A DNA stretch of 64,000 nucleotides, taken from assembly GCF_024586455.1 (NCBI RefSeq), contig NW_026089623.1:4585367-4649366 (forward strand), written 5' to 3'. Made by a program: the position numbers and the translations under genes. This document shows, piece after piece, positions 42,110 to 52,211 of the stretch. Positions within the stretch are counted from its first letter, which is position 1; each line of letters begins with the position of its first letter. Source of the DNA: Bactrocera neohumeralis (lineage: Eukaryota; Arthropoda; Insecta; Diptera; Tephritidae). The notes beneath the pieces are model-generated. The model saw only the letters and a program-made list of their open reading frames with translations, did no database searches and was not told where the DNA came from.

Positions 42110-45100
42110 ATGCGAATCTTACAGTGGAATATGAATGGCTTACTTAATACCTGATTTAACCTGAATTACCCTGATTTAAATATCCTTATCAATGAAATTT
42201 GCCCGAAAATTATTTCACTCCAAGAAACCCACACCCCTTACAAAAAAAAGGTATATCCTCCTAATAAATATCATTGTTATTTCCACAATAAATGTGTACT
42301 ACAAAACTTATACGCCAAACAAGGAATTGTAGTTTTCGTCAAGAAATCTGTAAATCATAAGCAAATTTCAATCGTCAGCAACATCTCGTGCTTAGCTATT
42401 GAAATAGAAATTGGATTTAAATTTACAATTATTAATTGCTACGTACCACCTCATCAAAATTTTACTTATAGAGAACTCGACAATATCATAAAACAGTTTA
42501 CTACTCCAATTATCATAATGGGAGACTTCAATGCATGGAGTCCATTGTGGGGATCATCGACAGCGAATAAAAGAGGCGAAATCATCGAAGATTTAGTCAT
42601 TTCAAATGATCTTATCGTACTAAACGATGGTAAAGCAACCCACTTCTCTATGTACACATAACACCTTCACACATCCCGACATTATCCTGGCCTCATCCAC
42701 AAAGCACCCAAACTCTCTTCTCATACAATCGATGACCTCCACAGTAGCGATCACTTTCCCATAGTCACATCCCTCTCCATCCCTAAAACGTACAATGTTA
42801 AGCCAAGATCCAAATTTCTAACCGATAAGGCAAACTGGGAAAAATTCATTAAAATTTCAGCAAGTTTATCCAATACTAGGAGCTCTAGCGAAAACGTAAA
42901 TGCTGAAGCATCTGCTATTAAGACTATTATTCGTTCAGCAGCTCATTTAACCATTCCCCAAAATAACACCCAAAGGTTTTCAGCAAAATTACCGTATTGG
43001 TCTAATCTATTATCTATCCTCAGAAATAGGAAAAAGTCTTTGTGGACAACATTCAAACACAACAGAACTGACGATAATTTAATTGAATATAGAAAGGCTA
43101 ATGCTAACTTTCGAAAGGAGTTAAGGTTGGCCAAAAGGCAATCATTAAAAAATTAACAGCCAATATAGACCCAACTACGAAGCCGAAACAAATATGGTCC
43201 GATATAAAAATGCTAACAGGATTCACACACAGATTCAGTATATCCCACATTAACACACCTTCAGGGCCTATTTACACACCCCAAGAAATCGCGGAAAAAT
43301 TTGCAGAAACATGGTCATCATATTCCTCTGAAACAAACTTTGCTCCTACATTTAACGCAATTAAAAAACGAATAGAAAATGAAACCTATTCTAACTCGTC
43401 ACCTTCTCCAAATGCACTTCACATTGAAGCTGACATTACAATTAACGAATTCGATACGACACTTAAAAAATCTCCCATACTCGCTTAAAGTAAGACTTGT
43501 GAACCTCTATAATAAAATGCTAAACTCAGGTATATATCCTCAACAATGGAAAGTTTCCTTAGTCATTCCCATTCTTAAACCTAATAAACCTTCTTCCTAC
43601 ATTGAGAATTACAGACCCATTTCCCTTTTACCTTGTATGTCCAAGGCATTAGAAAAACAATTTCCTCGAGACTGATGTGGTATGCAAAAGTAAATCGACT
43701 CATAAGTTCGCACCAATTCGGTTTTCACAAAGGATTAGGAGTAATAGACCCCCTGTTACAATTTGAACACTTCGCTTCCACTAACTTGACAACCCGTAAT
43801 CACGTTTCAGTTCTAAGCCTGGATTTAGAAAAAGCCTTCGACAGGGTTGGAGCTCACATGGTACTAAGTGAACTTAAGCAATGGAAAATTGGAAACAAAA
43901 TGTTTAACATTATAAAATCTTTCTTATATCAACGGAAATTTATCGTTAGTGCCAATAAATGCCAATCACAGGTTTTCAAGTTGAACAATGGTATACCCCA
44001 GGGTTCACCACTCTCGGCAACTCTCTTCATCATTGCGTTTAATAAAGTCAGCTCCATAATTAGTACTAACCCACAAATAAAACACTTTATCTACGCAGAT
44101 GACGTCGTGATCTTTACAAAAATTAAAGACTTAACACAAGTTAAACATGCATTTATAAAAATTTTAAGTGATGTCAACAAATGGTTCGAAATTTCAGGTG
44201 TAAAAATTTCATTAAACAAAAGCTCCACATTTCATATTTGTAGAAAACATAATTGCTCATTTCCCACCTTATCCTTTTTAAATACACAAATTCCCCATAC
44301 TCATAACTTCAAAATTCTAGGCTTAATATTTGACAAAACTCCTTCTTATAAAGAACATTGTAAATATATTCGATCAAACTTATTTCTAAGACTAAACATT
44401 ATAAAGTACTTATCATCAAAAAATTGTTTGTGTCACCCAAACACTCTCATTAATGTGACAAGAGCACTATTGTTATCAAAAATTTACTATGGACTTGCAA
44501 TATACGGACACTGTCCCAAAACTCATATCAAACTCTTAAATGCACCTTACCATGCGGCAGCGAGAAGGAGTATTCGTGCCTTCCCAACATCCCCAATCAA
44601 AGCTATTTTAAAAGAATCCGGGTTATCAGATATTCAGCAAAGGACCATACATAACACAATGCTACTCATTCCAAAGTTGCTTCTATGCAGAAACGAGTTA
44701 ACACTCATGAATGTAAATAGCACTCTCCAATGTCCACGCAGATTCAACAAACTCACAACTAGAATGCGATGTCTAACCATTTCCAAGCAACTAGGGATAA
44801 TTAATAGCCTTACAATGGTTGAACCTTTAATAATTCCGTCTTCCATGACATTATCTTCAAGTTGTATCAGCTTTACGCATTACGATTATGTTCAGCTATA
44901 TAAAGAAACCATTCAACCTTATAGAGATGATTGGGAGCTTATATTTACAGACGGATCTAAAAGTGATACATCCACCTCATTTGCTTTGACAAACAAGAAC
45001 GGTGTCACTATAGCTGCTTTTGTTTTGCATTCGTACTGCTCGGTATTTACAGCTGAAACAGCTGCAATATTGGAAGCGGTTCGTTTTGCCGCTAGGAATG

Positions 45101-45735
45101 GTAAGAAAACTATTATTTGCAGCGACAGTAAATCAGACATAGATGCTATTTTTAACCAATTAAACGAGTCCTACCTGATTACAAAAATAAAAAACATTAT
45201 TTTTCAACACAATAACATAATCAAAATTATGTGGATACCTGGACACGCAGGGATTCAAGGAAATGAAATGGCTGACAAACGAGCGAAAGAAGCAAACAAA
45301 GAACCTTTGCATACGTCAGCATACTTCACCACAAAGGATATTAAGAAATACGCCAAACAACATAACTCGGTATGTTGTCTAACCGATTGGAGACACTATA
45401 ACCACTACTATAAACGTGCTAATCCAATAGGCCAAAAACCACATTATTCCAAACCAATCACCTGTAAAAATATAAAAACATTCACACGCATAAGAATCGG
45501 GCATACAATTTCGACACATGGACACCTTTTGAATGGTAGAAGCAAACCCATATGCACTTTATGTGGTTCGGAAGATTTCACAATACTTCATATCCTCGAT
45601 CACTGTGCACACGTACAACAACAAAGAGTCTTGATTTTTGGTAACAACAAACCATCTGACTTACTCGATCGGACAGATGACAATAACATTAATCTTTTTA
45701 TAAAATATATGCAAGTATGTAAATTAATTATTTAA
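42110..45735 (+). pseudogene. I-clade ORF2: endonuclease, reverse transcriptase, RNase H
   Basis: Starts MRILQWNMNGLL at 42110. The endonuclease is readable to 42661 (SLQETHTP, VVFVKKSVNH, INCYVPP, MGDFNAWSPLWGS), where a TAA ends the frame; shifts follow near 42660, 43140 and 43487. From 43633 to 45735 a 700-codon frame is fully open. It contains RT motifs SLDLEKAFDRVG, NGIPQGSPLSATLF and catalytic YADD at 44092-44103. It then contains RNase H with FTDGSKSDTS, the Glu in AETAAILEAV, CSDSKSD and WIPGHAGIQGNEMAD, and a terminal Cys-His motif CTLCGSEDFTILHILDHC. The long open C-terminal part suggests a rather recent insertion. Confidence 0.88.
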
Positions 45736-46054
45736 TATACAAGTAATTGAAGTACAAACTATATTTAATTTGCTTAAGTCTTAAGTAATAAAAATGTAAT
45801 AACTTAATCTGTAAATATTAATCAAGCCGAAGGCCCTAGCAGCCAGTGCTTTACATGTATATAAGTGGAATAACTATTTATATTTATTTCTCTTCTAAAT
45901 AAATAAATAAAATAAAAATTCAATCAATAATCAATTTACGTATGTAAACAAAATCATTCGAGCATTCCAGTCATGTCTAGTGTTGTATGGAACTTTTTCA
46001 AAAAAATAGACAGACAAAACGTTTCGTGAAATGTGTGTGGAAAAACATATAAAA

Positions 46055-46695
46055 CAGGAATAATGGGATGCCCAACTCCTCTCTCACTGGAAAAGAGAGA
46101 ACAATTGCTAAACGTCAAAACCACCTAAACTTTGACAGTTGACTTGATTGGAGAGGTTGTGACGTTTAGCAATTGGAAACGAGCGATGGCCAGATTGAAA
46201 TCTTACCAAAAAAAATATATAAACGGAGGGATTTGTTGCATCGTTCAAGACCTCTTATCAAAAATGCAAAACAATGAAAATTAAATAAATTTGTGAAATT
46301 TAAAGGTATTTGATGAAATGTTTTGTAATTTGAAACATCATAGTATTATTTTCAATGGAAAATGATTAAAAACATTTAATGATTGAGAGGTAACACGCTT
46401 AAATCCTTTTATTGGGTATTGAAGGGTCAAAAGTCAGTTGAGAGCTAACAACCTTGAATCCTAAAGGACAAAAGTCAGTTGTTATAATATTCTTTAATAA
46501 GATTTAAATAGTTTCTCCATATAATAAATAACCACTATTTAGTAATTTATATTCGTACTAAATGTTAGGTATTGGGTTAATAAATGCCCAAAAATTGTTA
46601 TTTTGTTCGATCTGGCCATAATGGAAAATGTTATAAAAAACGCTTATTTTGAGGCGCTCTCACACTGGAATAAGTTCGGCATCCCATTATTCCTG
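46055..46695. mobile_element. hAT-type MITE nested in the 39690-47184 element
   Basis: Inverted ends CAGGAATAATGGGATGCC (46055) and its complement at 46695, flanked by a perfect 8-bp duplication ATATAAAA (46047-46054 and 46696-46703). It has no coding capacity. Inside, GTTGTTAGCTCTC-like and AAAAGTCAGTTG repeats occur (46428-46480). Confidence 0.88.
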
Positions 46696-47459
46696 ATATA
46701 AAACCAGCGGCAATACGACGAATTTATCTACACATCTAAAAAATAAGCATCACCATGCGTTTTTGCAACTTAAAAATAAAAACGCAAGGTCAAGTGAAGT
46801 GAATATTACACCAAATTCCGTCCTCGGTTTCCTCAAAAAGAGTGGCATTTGCTGTGAATCTCGCAGTTCCCAAAACCAGAAGTCGGCTTACAGCCGAGCA
46901 CGTAAATCAAAGAGTTTTTCTTATGTCTGTATCAGATAGATATTGGTTTGAATAATAAATAATTAAGATTTTAATTGTTGTTCTTGATTTATTAAAAATT
47001 ATGTCTATTAATTAGTATTTATCTAGTAATGTAAGATGACTAAAATAGATTAGGCCAAATATTTTTTTTCATATCATACCGATATACCGATATTTTTAAA
47101 TAAAAATATCAATATCGATATCAATATACTCAAAAATTACCGATACAATATATATCGATACTTATTCCATTTCCGACATCACTAGTACTAAATATAACCA
47201 CCATTACGGGTTGTCCTCACTTATCACCAATTATACTTACGCCTTATACCATGTTACAGGAAAAAGTATTTTTATTAAGCAATAATTTTAACGCCTTGCC
47301 TGATGCACGTATTTCATGGATTTTATTGTTTTCCCATTTTTTCCATAAAAGTGGCCATACACGACACACATGTGCGTTCGATCGCTATGCGTGCGATTGC
47401 AATTTACTCCTGTATGCGCTTGTGCGTATACCGATCTATGTTTTTTTTTTGTGCCGGAG

Positions 47460-48820
47460 GGGGGCACAATTCCGATTTCTTTGGCGCCGCGATTTGAAGG
47501 TACCGTTAGAAAGAGGAAGTCCTCCTGATTAAAAAATATATAGGGTTATAGGTACCGCAAACGCTTAGTTTTCGAGACATTCGACCTTAAATTTCAAAAA
47601 TTCCCAAAATTCGAACATTTCAACAAGCTATTTTACCACATTAAAAACACCTTACTCACATTTTTCACTTCAAGTTAATTAAATTAAACTATAAACTTTT
47701 AAATAAATCCACATTTTACACTTTTAACAGTTTTTTCACCGAAGAAATCTTTATTTTAAAATTTACATTTTACACTCGTAGTGAACATCATGTGTGTGCT
47801 AAAAATTACGACGAAATGGAGCGCTGCCATGTGCAAATAAGGAAATTCGCTGAAATTCCTTTTTTCCCAAAAATTCCTCTATCCATTCATATGGATATGT
47901 TCTTTATTTAATTTAAAAAAACAAATAAGTAATATAATATATTATAGTAATATTATATAATAATTGTATATATGTTGTCACCTAATATACAACAAAAAAT
48001 GGAAAGCGCTGACTCAATTTGTGCTTCAATATCTGTGCAAGGTAACCAAAAAATATAACCACTTTATAACGAAACTCAAAATTTTTTTTTTTTATTTTAA
48101 CGCAGAAAGGAGTACTATACGAAAGTACTTCAGTCACCCCGGGTATTCGCTCGATCAGGGTTATTTCTTTAAAGCGCGGCTGAAGTCTGCCAACGCAGAA
48201 AGGAGTACTACGCGAAAGTACTTCAGTCACCCCGGGTACTCGCTCGACTAGGGTTATTTTTTTAAAGCGCAGCCGAAGGCCGCCAACGCAGAAAAGAGTA
48301 CTACGCGAAAGTACTTCAGTCACATAAATCACATATTACACATATACATATGTAGAAAGTTTTTTTTATAGTTAATATAGAAAAAAGAATCATGCGAAAA
48401 AACAAATAAAGAAAAATTGTTAAAAATCCTACATATTTGCTGTTTGAGATGTGGAAAGGCTTCTTTTCCTCATAATTGTAAACAATCTAACCTTTTCAAC
48501 GATGAATGCGCTAAGTGATTTTTAAATTAATAAATTTAGGTAAAATATACCAAAATAAAACTGAAATGTGAACTTATTTCAATGTTCAGAGTGCACATTT
48601 AAATATTCAGAGTGAAAAACGTAAAAAAATTTAGTGAAACATAGAGAAATACCATGTGTTATTAGTGCAAATTTTTGAACTTTTAATCGTCAATATTTTA
48701 AAAAATAAAAGTTATTTTTATATTATTTTTGGATATTTCTTCCCTGGAGAAGCTCCCCTTTCCGCACATACCCCATTTATACGGAAATTCGGTATATAAT
48801 CCGCTATAGGTGCCGCTCTT
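47460..48820. mobile_element. foldback-like element, copy B (diverged)
   Basis: The left arm at about 47490-47610 (GTTAGAAAGAGGAAGTCCTCCTGATTAA..., TACCGCAAACGCTTAGTTTTCGAGA) and the right arm at about 48690-48815 (TTTCTTCCCTGGAGAAGCTCCCC, CGGTATATAATCCGC) are both recognisable against copies A and C. An inverted minisatellite lies between them at 48090-48325. Arms are much more diverged from each other than in copy A, and no target duplication was found. Confidence 0.65.
48090..48325 (-). repeat. minisatellite in copy B, about 95-bp units
   Basis: Two and a half units: AACGCAGAAAGGAGTACTA, GAAAGTACTTCAGTCACCCCGGGTA and TCGCTCGAYYAGGGTTATTT, then AAAGCGCRGC. Reversed, they match the unit of the 50733-51210 array (AATAACCCTGG, CTTTTTGCGTTGGCGGCC). 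Confidence 0.85.
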
Positions 48821-48824
48821 TCGG

Positions 48825-49445
48825 GACCACGCCCAGTCAATAATCCCTACTGTTGCTTCTGGACTTGCGAAACGGTACTAAACCTTAACTCCGTCTCCTG
48901 TAGCTTTACTGAGGCCCTGTGGGACCGCCGTTAGGCATTTCATCGCAGGGCAAGCTTAGCCTGTGAGCTCACGTCATTAGAGCGATATTCGCTGCTCTAG
49001 ATTCACTCCTTCTTTGCTGTTCGGCCATCTTCTCCATTAAATTCCACACATTCCTCGAGTGCAACACATAGGTGTTATTCGGTTGGATACATCCAAAAAT
49101 ATGTGTTCTGCGTTCTCGTTATTGCTTCCACAGAAAGAGCAAGCTACTCCCTTCTCGTGGCCGTACTTATGCAAGTACTCCCTGAAGCATCCATGCCCTG
49201 TTAGGAACTGCGTCATGTAATATGCTACCTCCCCGCGTTTTCGTTCCATCCATGCTTGTATGTTACCGATTAAGCGGTATGTCCATATCCCCTTGTTTGA
49301 TGTATCCCAGCGGGTTTGCCATTCGTGTAAGTTGGCTTGTCTTTCTACTCTACGCTCTGCCACCGTTAGTTACCGGCCTGCGCTTTTACTTTTATCTTAT
49401 ATTCGCTTAAGTTCGAGGACAATTATGTCTGGAGGCATAATTCCT
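48825..49445 (-). pseudogene. R1-type LINE, 3' part
   Basis: The minus strand 49445-48980 codes for the C-terminal region: MPPDIIVLEL near the start, TVAERRVERQANLHEWQTRWD, GIWTYRLIGNIQAWMERKRGEVAYYMTQFLTGHGCFREYLHKYGHE, then the Cys-His motif CSFCGSNNENAEHIF. A 3' untranslated part runs to about 48825. Frameshifts near 49385 and 49100 interrupt it. The N-terminal portion of this same element lies at 57646-58845, on the other side of the hAT element. Confidence 0.85.
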
Positions 49446-49487
49446 GCTCGAACTAGGGTTGCCAATCATACTTTATTATAAAGTATC

Positions 49488-50018
49488 CACCTGGTCCTTC
49501 CAACGGAGTGGAGGTCTTCCTCTTCCTCTGCTTCCCCCGGCGGGTACAGCGTCGAATACTTTCAGAGCTGGAGTGTTTCCGTCCATTCGGGCAACATGAC
49601 CTAGCCAGCGTAGCCGCTGTCTTTTAATTCTCTGAACTATGCCAATGTCGTCATAAATCTCTTACAGCTCATCGTTCCATTGAATGCAATATTCGCCGTG
49701 GCCAACGCGCAAAGGACCATAAATCTTTCGCAGAACTTTTCTCTCGAAAACTCGGAACGTCGACTCATCAGTTGTTGACATCGTCCAAGCCTCTGCACCA
49801 TATAGCAGGACGGGAATTATGAGTGAATTATAGAGTTTGGTTTTTGTTTGTCGAGAGAGGACTTTGCTTCTCAATTCTACTCAGTCCGAAGTAGCACCTG
49901 TTGGCAAGAGTTATCCTGCGTTGGATTTCTAGGCTGACATTGTTGGTGGTTTTTACGCTGGTTCCAAGATAGACGAAATTGTCTACGACTTCAAAGTTAT
50001 GACTATCAACAGTGACGT
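49488..50018 (-). mobile_element. RTE LINE fragment (RT C-terminal part)
   Basis: The minus strand corresponds to about 7570-8110 of the RTE element. It contains TVDSHNFEVVDNFVY-like residues near 50015, MRSKVLSRQTKTKLYNSLIIPVLLYGAEAWTM and FERKVLRKIYGPLRVGHGEY. It lacks the usual GAAGAAG tail, so the 3' end has been lost. It starts only about 33 bp inside the hAT end. Confidence 0.85.
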
Positions 50019-50507
50019 GAGTTTAAGTTCAATTAAAATGAACGTACGATGAAAATTATCATTAATTGCTAAACACACCGATACATGTTACTGGTGCCAT
50101 CTTTCACAAATGTAATATGTTCGTCCCATCTCTTACAATTTTGTGGCATGTGCTATCGCTTAAATATCAAATTACTCGTGCAATCTCTTACAAAAGTCAA
50201 GTTTTCTGTCCATTGCAAAGTAAATGTTATTTTTTCCAAAAATGTGTTCTTCTGATAGTGATATACCAGCTACGCCAAAAAAAAAGTTAATGCAAAAATA
50301 CAAACCCGAGTGGGAAAAACAGTACGAATGGGGGAATGTTCGAGTCTCAATCACTGCGTCAATATTGCAAAGCATCATATTCGACGCAAAAATGTAGCAA
50401 CTTTTGCAAATGTCAAACGTTCGAGCAACTCAAATTTTGACATTTCTTGCCCGCAAAAGTGACAAAATCGGCATCAACAAAATTTATGATGGAAAAATGA
50501 GGCAAGG
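50019..50507. other. no gene recognised
   Basis: Part of the hAT element interior between the RTE fragment and foldback-like copy A. No coding similarity or repeat seen. Confidence 0.3.
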
Positions 50508-50514
50508 GAAATCG

Positions 50515-51676
50515 CGGGGAAACTTTAGTATACCATCCCACGATTTCAGGATTAAAAGTGGTACGGTTAGATAGTGCTGATGCTCCAGATTAAGAATATA
50601 TATAATTATTGCCGCCGCAAACTTAAAGTTTTCGAGATATTTGCATTTAAAGTTGAAAATTTTGCAATAAGTATTGCCATATCACAAATGATAGAAAACA
50701 ATAAAAATAAATAAAAAAAATTCAAATGCATGAAAAAAATTATCCTGGGCGACCAACACCTGGGTGTGTCAGGTTTTTACGATTGAAATTCCTTTTTGCG
50801 TTGGCGGCCTTCGGCCGCGGTTCAAAAAAATAACCCTGGCCGATCCAACACCGGGGTGTGGCAACACCTGGGTGTGTCAGGTTTTTTCGAGTAAAACTTT
50901 TGCGTTGCGTTTGCACAAAAATAACCCTGGCCGATCCAACACCGGGGTGTGCCAACAACAGGGTGTGTCAGATTTCTCTTCGAGTAAAACTCCTTTTTGC
51001 GTTGGCGGCCTTCGGCCGCGCTTCAAAAAAATAACCCTGGCCGATCCAACACCGGGGTGTGCCAACACCTGGGTGTGTCAGGTTTTTTTCGAGTAAAACA
51101 TCCTTTTGCGTTGGCGGCCTTCGGCCGCGCTTCACAAAAATAACCCTGGCCGATCCAACACCGGGGTGTGCCAACAACAGGGTGTGTCAGGTTTTTTTTC
51201 GAGTAAAACTCCTATTTTGATTATTACTCATGATATAGCAAGAAAAAGGATAATGATTTATGTGTTTGGCGTATAAACCTATTTATTATTCGTTTGATAA
51301 ATGTGTAGATATGGCAATACTTATTATTTGACAACACGGAACACTTATTGTTATTGTGCGTGTAATAATATTTATGTAAAATATAAAATGCTTATTTTAA
51401 GCAAACATCTAAAATATTAATAAAAAATAAATATGTAGAAATATTGTAGTGAATTGTAAGTGTATAAAAAGTGCATAATACGGAAGAAAAACTAACCATA
51501 AGTCGAGAAATTGCAAAATTAAATTTGCAAAATTTTCAACTTTAAATGCAAATATGTCGAAAACTATAAATTTGCGGCGGCAATAATTATATATATTCTT
51601 AATCTGGAGCATCAGCACTATCCAACCATACCACTTTTAACCCTGAAATCGTGGGATGGTATACTAAAGCCGACCC
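50515..51676. mobile_element. foldback-like element, copy A (complete)
   Basis: 1.16 kb. Inverted arms of 145 bp (50523-50667 and 51525-51669) differ at about six positions, with a few less conserved terminal bases outside (GGGGAAA / GGGTCGG before CTTTAGTATACC). The flanks are GAAATCG at 50508-50514 and 51677-51683, a 7-bp direct repeat (8 bp if one mismatch is allowed). The core is a GC-rich minisatellite (50733-51210) and an AT-rich stretch. No protein is coded. Foldback and Galileo-type elements of Drosophila are built similarly, but I do not recognise this family. Confidence 0.8.
50733..51210 (+). repeat. minisatellite core of copy A, 90-111-bp units
   Basis: Five units. A full unit reads AATAACCCTGGCCGATCCAA, CACCGGGGTGTGCCAACA, a CCTGGGTGTGTCAGG or CAGGGTGTGTCAGG block, a T-run, CGAGTAAAACTCC, TTTTTGCGTTGGCGGCC and the palindrome GCGGCCGAAGGCCGC in inverse. 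Unit 2 is shorter and lacks the GGCGGCCTTCGGCC block. Units 3 to 5 are nearly identical, showing recent amplification. Confidence 0.92.
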
Positions 51677-51689
51677 GAAATCGTTCTTT

Positions 51690-52205
51690 ATTTTTGTTTT
51701 TAACTAATTATTATCATTAATTGTGTTTCACGAGACATCCGAAAATGTGATAAATATACATATATCTGGAGGATAACATCGAATTGTTTTAAAGAAGTTT
51801 TACGATTTTACTATTGCCCTCTTCTTTAAAATTCCAGTCATAAGCCACTTTTTTACGCAAAAAACTTTGTTTCCTTGCTTTTTTGTATTTAAGAGCAAAC
51901 TACACTCACTATCCACCAAGTTATCCACTGTTAAATTGATTAAAAATTCATGTTTAAGACTTCTTAAACTTCACTTCTTCAATGCACCTGCACGCCGCGC
52001 AAAATGTTTGTTTAAGTATCAGCTGAGTATCTGCAAAAAAACATCAGGGTTGCAATATTGCCGCAGTTATTTTCTTGCTCGAACATCCCCCGGGTAACAA
52101 GTGATTCCCAAAATAAAACTAATGCAAGGTGTACAATCTGCGCAGTGAATTTTACAATCGGTTCAGGTGGCATTGGCCAGGTGAATTATTTCATTTAATA
52201 TTATG
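51690..52205. other. no gene recognised
   Basis: Interior of the hAT element between copy A and the Helitron; AT-rich with no coding similarity. Confidence 0.3.
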
Positions 52206-52211
52206 AACATA

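Larger units (their letters stand above)
40265..45935 (+). mobile_element. I-clade LINE, near full length
   Basis: Two coding regions separated by three bases: ORF1 with CCHC fingers and ORF2 with endonuclease, RT and RNase H. The 3' end is TAAATAAATAAATAAAATAA, like the TAA-rich tails of I elements. The RNase H domain after RT separates it from Jockey and RTE. The 5' end is approximate. A 569-bp MITE sits in ORF1. Confidence 0.85.
39690..47184. mobile_element. hAT-type element shell, no transposase left
   Basis: The ends are short inverted repeats (TAGGCTTGTCG at 39690; complement of TAGTGATGTCG ending 47184), followed on both sides by ATCGATATAT-rich palindromic sequence. The flanks are a perfect 8-bp duplication GTACTAAA (39682-39689 and 47185-47192). 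Inside are an I-clade LINE (40265-45935) and a hAT MITE (46055-46695). The residual own sequence is about 1.2 kb without coding similarity, so this is a non-autonomous hAT. It lies about 120 bp upstream of the HADHA start codon. Confidence 0.8.

Noticed and set aside
47251..47532. Plus-strand frame with Cys/Arg-rich ending as a small protein
   Set aside because: It overlaps the left arm of foldback-like copy B and has no similarity.
50733..51210. Regular repeats as a CRISPR-like array
   Set aside because: Units are contiguous minisatellite copies without unique spacers, and the window is an insect nuclear genome.
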